A stretch of DNA of 64,000 bases from Marinobacterium iners. Its GTDB lineage: Bacteria > Pseudomonadota > Gammaproteobacteria > Pseudomonadales > Balneatricaceae. Numbering within the stretch: position 1 is the stretch's first letter; each line of letters begins with the position of its first letter. The position numbers were made by a program, and so were the translations under genes. Below are positions 60,816-64,000 of the stretch, one piece after another. Below the pieces are notes generated by a model. That model did no database searches and was not told where the DNA came from. It worked only from the letters and a program-made list of their open reading frames with translations. The stretch is from contig NZ_CP022297.1 in NCBI RefSeq assembly GCF_017310015.1, forward strand, positions 2,108,001-2,172,000, in the 5' to 3' direction.

Positions 60816-63563
60816 TCAGAGTGAGTCCAGCAGCTTCTGCGCTTCCTGGCGCTGCTCATCCGAACCTTCACTGGTGATCTCATTGAGGATATCGCGTGCA
60901 CCATCCTTATCATCCATTTCCATGTAGGCGCGCGCCAGATCCAGTTTGGTTTCAGTCTCATCGGTACCACTGAGCAGATTCATCTTATCAAGGACATCAA
61001 CTGCTTCATCGTTGCGCTGCTCTTCCAGAGCGATTTCGTCATCGGTACTGTTCAACAGCTCATCAACTTCGGAGTCAAGATCCATCTCCAGATCATGCGA
61101 AATGTTTGCAGTCAGCTCTTCTTCAACCTGCTCACCGGTACGAGCCGGCGCGACTGCGCTGGAAACATCATTCTCAGGGTCAAAAGACGCCAATAAACTG
61201 TCCAGATCCTCATCTGCGCTATCACCAGCTGAAGTCTCTGCTTTCTGATCATCAGGCTCGTCAGCACTTCCCTGCAACATCGCTTCCAGATCATGGTCGA
61301 TTTCATAATCGTCAGTATCCAATGCAGAGACAGTTTCATGCAGGCTATTGTCGCTTGCCGGCTCGTCGGCTTCCAGCTCGCCGAACAAGTCATCATCAAG
61401 GCTAATATCATCAGTGGTTGCAACTGCATCATCCGCAAGACTGAAACCGTTTTCTTCCTTCAGAGCATCTTCAAGCAGCGCTTCGTCATCGCTTACCGCC
61501 TTCGCGGTGTCATCGTCATTGTCGTCTGCGCCACTAAGCAGGAAATCTAGGTCATCAGAGCTCTCGTCATCTCCGAGCATACCATCCAACTCGGATGGCT
61601 CTTCTTCCGGTTCCTGAGGCTTGACACTGAACTCGAGCTCATCATCAGCAGACAATGACTCTGGCCCTGACTTATCCTCTTCGGCAGGCTCTTCTGCCCC
61701 AGCCAGCGGCGCCAACTCGGCGAGCGGCTCGTCTTCAGCTCCAAGATCAAACTCAGTGGCATCAATACGCTCATCACTGCCTGCAAGCTGCTCGACATCA
61801 TCATCGACCTGGTCAAGATCAGATTCGTCATCAATATCGAGGTCGTTAAGATCCAGATCCATATCCAGATCAAGGCTTTGTAAATCCTGCTCCAGGTCGT
61901 CGCTGCCGGCATCAGGCTCATCCGGCGCCAGGTTTTGCATCGGCGGACGCGAAAACTCATCTCCTTCGCCTGACAAGGGTGCTAGTGGCGCTGGTCGTTC
62001 AGTTTCATCATCATCGGCTGCTACTGCTACAGCCGCCGCTACCGCTGCTGCACCGCCGGCAACAGCCGCTGATGTAGCCGCATCTCGCCCGTCGGCAGGG
62101 GAATCGGCATCATCATCGCCGTCACGCAGATCGCTCGGCACATTGACCAGCTCGCGTTTTTTGTCCGGTGCAGATGAACCACGACGACGCAGCATCAGCC
62201 AAAGCCCTGCCAAAATCGCCACAGCGCCGGCACCTATGCCACCAAGCACGGCGGGGCTTTGCAACAGACTCTTGTCATCTTGCGCGCCGGACTCAACAGC
62301 GGAAGGCGCTGCATTACGGCTCAACTCGGTCTGGAGGGTGGCCATCTGCTGAGATTGAAGCTCCAGCAGGCGACTTTGAGCTTCCAGCTGTTCCAGAACA
62401 GAATTGAGCTTGTCGTTAAGGTCGGTATTTTCACGCTCCAGGCGATCGATCTTCTCTTGCGCAATCAGAACGTCATTTTCGAGATTTTCCTGAGCAGCCG
62501 AGACTACAGATGGATCCTGCTGCGGCGCGCCCGCCTCTTCGGTAGTAACCGTTTCACTGCCCGCTTCGGCATCGTCCTGTGCGTCTGCTTCAGACTCTTC
62601 CTGAGGCGCCACGATCTTCAGCTGCCCTTCGTCAACGGGGGCGATTGCATCCTGCGCCGACTCGGTAGGCTTGTCAGCCGGCGCAGTGGCCGCACCTTCA
62701 TCGGTTGACGCCTGATCGTCCTGCTGTCGGCTCACATCCACTGGAGCCTTGGGCTCTTCTGCCTGTTGACGCGAAGTGCGCCCTTCTCGCCACATCTGCG
62801 TTTGCCGTGCGACTTCAGCAACCGCTTCACGATGCGTCAAGCGAGATACTTCATCCTGCATTGGCAGATTCAAGACCACACCGGCTCGCATGGCATTGAT
62901 ATTACCTGAGGGGAAAGCTGCGGGGTTTTTGCGCAACAGTGCCAGCATCATTTGGTGTTCGCTGATATTGGCGGGCTTGTTTCGCGCTGCAATTTCCCAC
63001 AGGGTGTCATTAACCCCAACATAAACTTGATTCTCGCTATCCATGCGAGTGAGAATATTTGAAGTCGTACCTGCCACCTGGCGCTGCAGGCTTTCAGCAG
63101 GTTCTGCTACAACAGGTTTCTGTACCTGTGCCGGCTGCACGGTGCGTTGCACGGGCGTTGGATCGAACACGGGAGGGTCAAGCAGCAGGGTGTACTCTCG
63201 CACCATGCGACCGCTGGGCCAATTCACCTCAACCATGAAGTTCAGGAACGGCTCCTGAATCGGTTCGTTGGAGCGCAGTCGGATACTGCCAGCCCCATCG
63301 GGAGTCAGCAGCACCTGAAACTGGATATCGCGCAGGTAGCGCCCCTGGCTGACGCCACCTGACAGGGAGTATTCATCCATCGCTGCCATTCGTGGCTGAA
63401 TCTGCAACGGAGAGAGGTCACGAACCTGCGTCAGTTTGATTTCTGCATCGAGCGGCTCATTCAGAGCTGAATTGACTTGAATCTCTCCCAGGCCGAGGGC
63501 GTGTGCCTGTGACACCCCCAGAGCTGCAGAGACCGCAAGGCTTAAAGCTAGTTTACGCAGCAT
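60816..63563 (-). CDS. fimV: FimV-type pilus assembly / polar organiser protein
   Basis: 915 residues: signal peptide (1-22), a periplasmic FimV N-terminal domain, a LysM peptidoglycan-binding domain (about 178-235; VYVGVNDTLWEIAARN), a coiled coil (about 360-415), one transmembrane helix (about 435-457), then a very acidic cytoplasmic region with many Asp/Glu repeats and a conserved C-terminal FimV/TPR motif (LDLARAYMEMDDKDGARDIL). FimV organises type IV pili and polar signalling. The acidic stretch explains why the opposite strand reads as long serine-rich frames. Confidence 0.95.
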   Translation of the reverse strand: MLRKLALSLAVSAALGVSQAHALGLGEIQVNSALNEPLDAEIKLTQVRDLSPLQIQPRMAAMDEYSLSGGVSQGRYLRDIQFQVLLTPDGAGSIRLRSNEPIQEPFLNFMVEVNWPSGRMVREYTLLLDPPVFDPTPVQRTVQPAQVQKPVVAEPAESLQRQVAGTTSNILTRMDSENQVYVGVNDTLWEIAARNKPANISEHQMMLALLRKNPAAFPSGNINAMRAGVVLNLPMQDEVSRLTHREAVAEVARQTQMWREGRTSRQQAEEPKAPVDVSRQQDDQASTDEGAATAPADKPTESAQDAIAPVDEGQLKIVAPQEESEADAQDDAEAGSETVTTEEAGAPQQDPSVVSAAQENLENDVLIAQEKIDRLERENTDLNDKLNSVLEQLEAQSRLLELQSQQMATLQTELSRNAAPSAVESGAQDDKSLLQSPAVLGGIGAGAVAILAGLWLMLRRRGSSAPDKKRELVNVPSDLRDGDDDADSPADGRDAATSAAVAGGAAAVAAAVAVAADDDETERPAPLAPLSGEGDEFSRPPMQNLAPDEPDAGSDDLEQDLQSLDLDMDLDLNDLDIDDESDLDQVDDDVEQLAGSDERIDATEFDLGAEDEPLAELAPLAGAEEPAEEDKSGPESLSADDELEFSVKPQEPEEEPSELDGMLGDDESSDDLDFLLSGADDNDDDTAKAVSDDEALLEDALKEENGFSLADDAVATTDDISLDDDLFGELEADEPASDNSLHETVSALDTDDYEIDHDLEAMLQGSADEPDDQKAETSAGDSADEDLDSLLASFDPENDVSSAVAPARTGEQVEEELTANISHDLEMDLDSEVDELLNSTDDEIALEEQRNDEAVDVLDKMNLLSGTDETETKLDLARAYMEMDDKDGARDILNEITSEGSDEQRQEAQKLLDSL

Positions 63564-63696
63564 CGGTTACTCCCTTTGATATCGTGTGCCCGTCTCTCGT
63601 CCCTTTCCGAAGAATCAGAGAGTTACGGCTCCATAGTCGTTGCAAGTATTATGTATTATGGCGCTGGCGGTCAAGACAACCACCTTCGACCGTTTG

Positions 63697-64000
63697 CTAC
63701 CCTTCCGTCACCAGACGCATGGCGGCCCCAAGAGCTGTCAAGGCACTGCCCCGCCCAAGGTCATCAATCATGGCATGCAGAGCAAATCCGGCTTCGCCTT
63801 CAGCCCCCGGACGTAGCCGCGCCACAACCACTTGTTGCTGACCGATTGCATCTTTGATGAGACTCGGAACCTGTTTGGCATGTTGATCAAAACACACACC
63901 TGGAGCCTTATCCATCAACTGCTGAACCTCATCCATATTCAGCGGCTGGTGCGTTTCAGCCTGAATTACCACCATGTCGCCATAAAATACCGGCACTTGA
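63697..64000 (-). CDS. Aspartate-semialdehyde dehydrogenase-like protein (Asd/Usg), N-terminus off the edge
   Basis: C-terminal 100 residues of an Asd/Usg-1-family protein, running off the right edge. Recognisable are VPVFYGDMVVIQAETHQPL, GQQQVVVARLRP and a C-terminal LGRGSALTALGAAMRL resembling the DNLRKGAALNAVQ segment. In Pseudomonas a Usg-type asd homologue precedes fimV in this position, so Usg is likelier than the catalytic Asd. The active-site cysteine would lie outside the window. Confidence 0.85.
   Translation of the reverse strand, partial: QVPVFYGDMVVIQAETHQPLNMDEVQQLMDKAPGVCFDQHAKQVPSLIKDAIGQQQVVVARLRPGAEGEAGFALHAMIDDLGRGSALTALGAAMRLVTEG

Noticed and set aside
61621..62352. Serine-rich open frame opposite fimV
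   Set aside because: It is the complement of the Asp/Glu-rich part of FimV; the apparent serine runs are produced by the acidic codons read backwards.

Overview
The window looks like chromosomal DNA from a gammaproteobacterium near the Pseudomonadales/Oceanospirillales border. The core blocks follow an order I know from Pseudomonas: lpxH, ppiB, glnS, cysS, folD, a four-tRNA cluster, tig, clpP, clpX; and fimV, truA, trpF, accD, folC, a SPOR protein, cvpA, purF, metZ. Most of it is moderately GC-rich with tightly packed genes. I cannot name the species.

Layout. 1-9.1 kb: an acyl-CoA dehydrogenase (cut by the left edge) with a divergent AraC regulator, a PACE efflux pump, the selenium pair selD-mnmH, a phosphate transporter with its DUF47 partner, an amino-acid exporter, a luciferase-like flavoenzyme and a gamma-glutamylcyclotransferase. 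9.1-13.1 kb: accessory DNA, with a CcdA antitoxin beside a deleted ccdB, a GFA-family protein, a duplicated gene tail, and an AT-rich GTPase gene split by a complete IS1380-family element whose removal restores the frame. 13.4-16.3 kb: a MocR regulator divergent from ccoG. 16.3-24.8 kb: PQQ biosynthesis (pqqABCDE plus pqqH), an exaC-type aldehyde dehydrogenase and a degenerate sensor kinase. 24.9-27.8 kb: a TRAP transporter. 28-41 kb: proteostasis, tRNAs, tRNA synthetases, folate and lipid A genes.

41.3-45.5 kb holds the least familiar locus: six co-directional genes encoding a PhnD-like binding protein without a signal peptide, a lone PAS protein, a Roadblock/LC7 protein and three proteins I do not recognise. 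It resembles a cytoplasmic signalling module and is my best candidate for an undescribed system. 46.4-49.6 kb: acnB and a DUF2185 gene. 49.6-52.1 kb: the AmmeMemoRadiSam triad (AMMECR1, MEMO and radical SAM proteins), conserved but of unknown function, arranged around a 64-bp divergent spacer with two overlapping inverted repeats. 52-64 kb: dusC, metZ, purF and the fimV cluster, ending in an Asd/Usg-type gene cut by the right edge.

How the genes work together: PQQ made by pqqABCDE would serve periplasmic quinoprotein dehydrogenases (none is in the window), and exaC would oxidise the resulting aldehydes. A motif shared by the pqqA and exaC promoters suggests joint control. SelD supplies selenophosphate to MnmH. 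Pit and DUF47 form a phosphate uptake pair. Tig, ClpP and ClpX handle protein folding and turnover.
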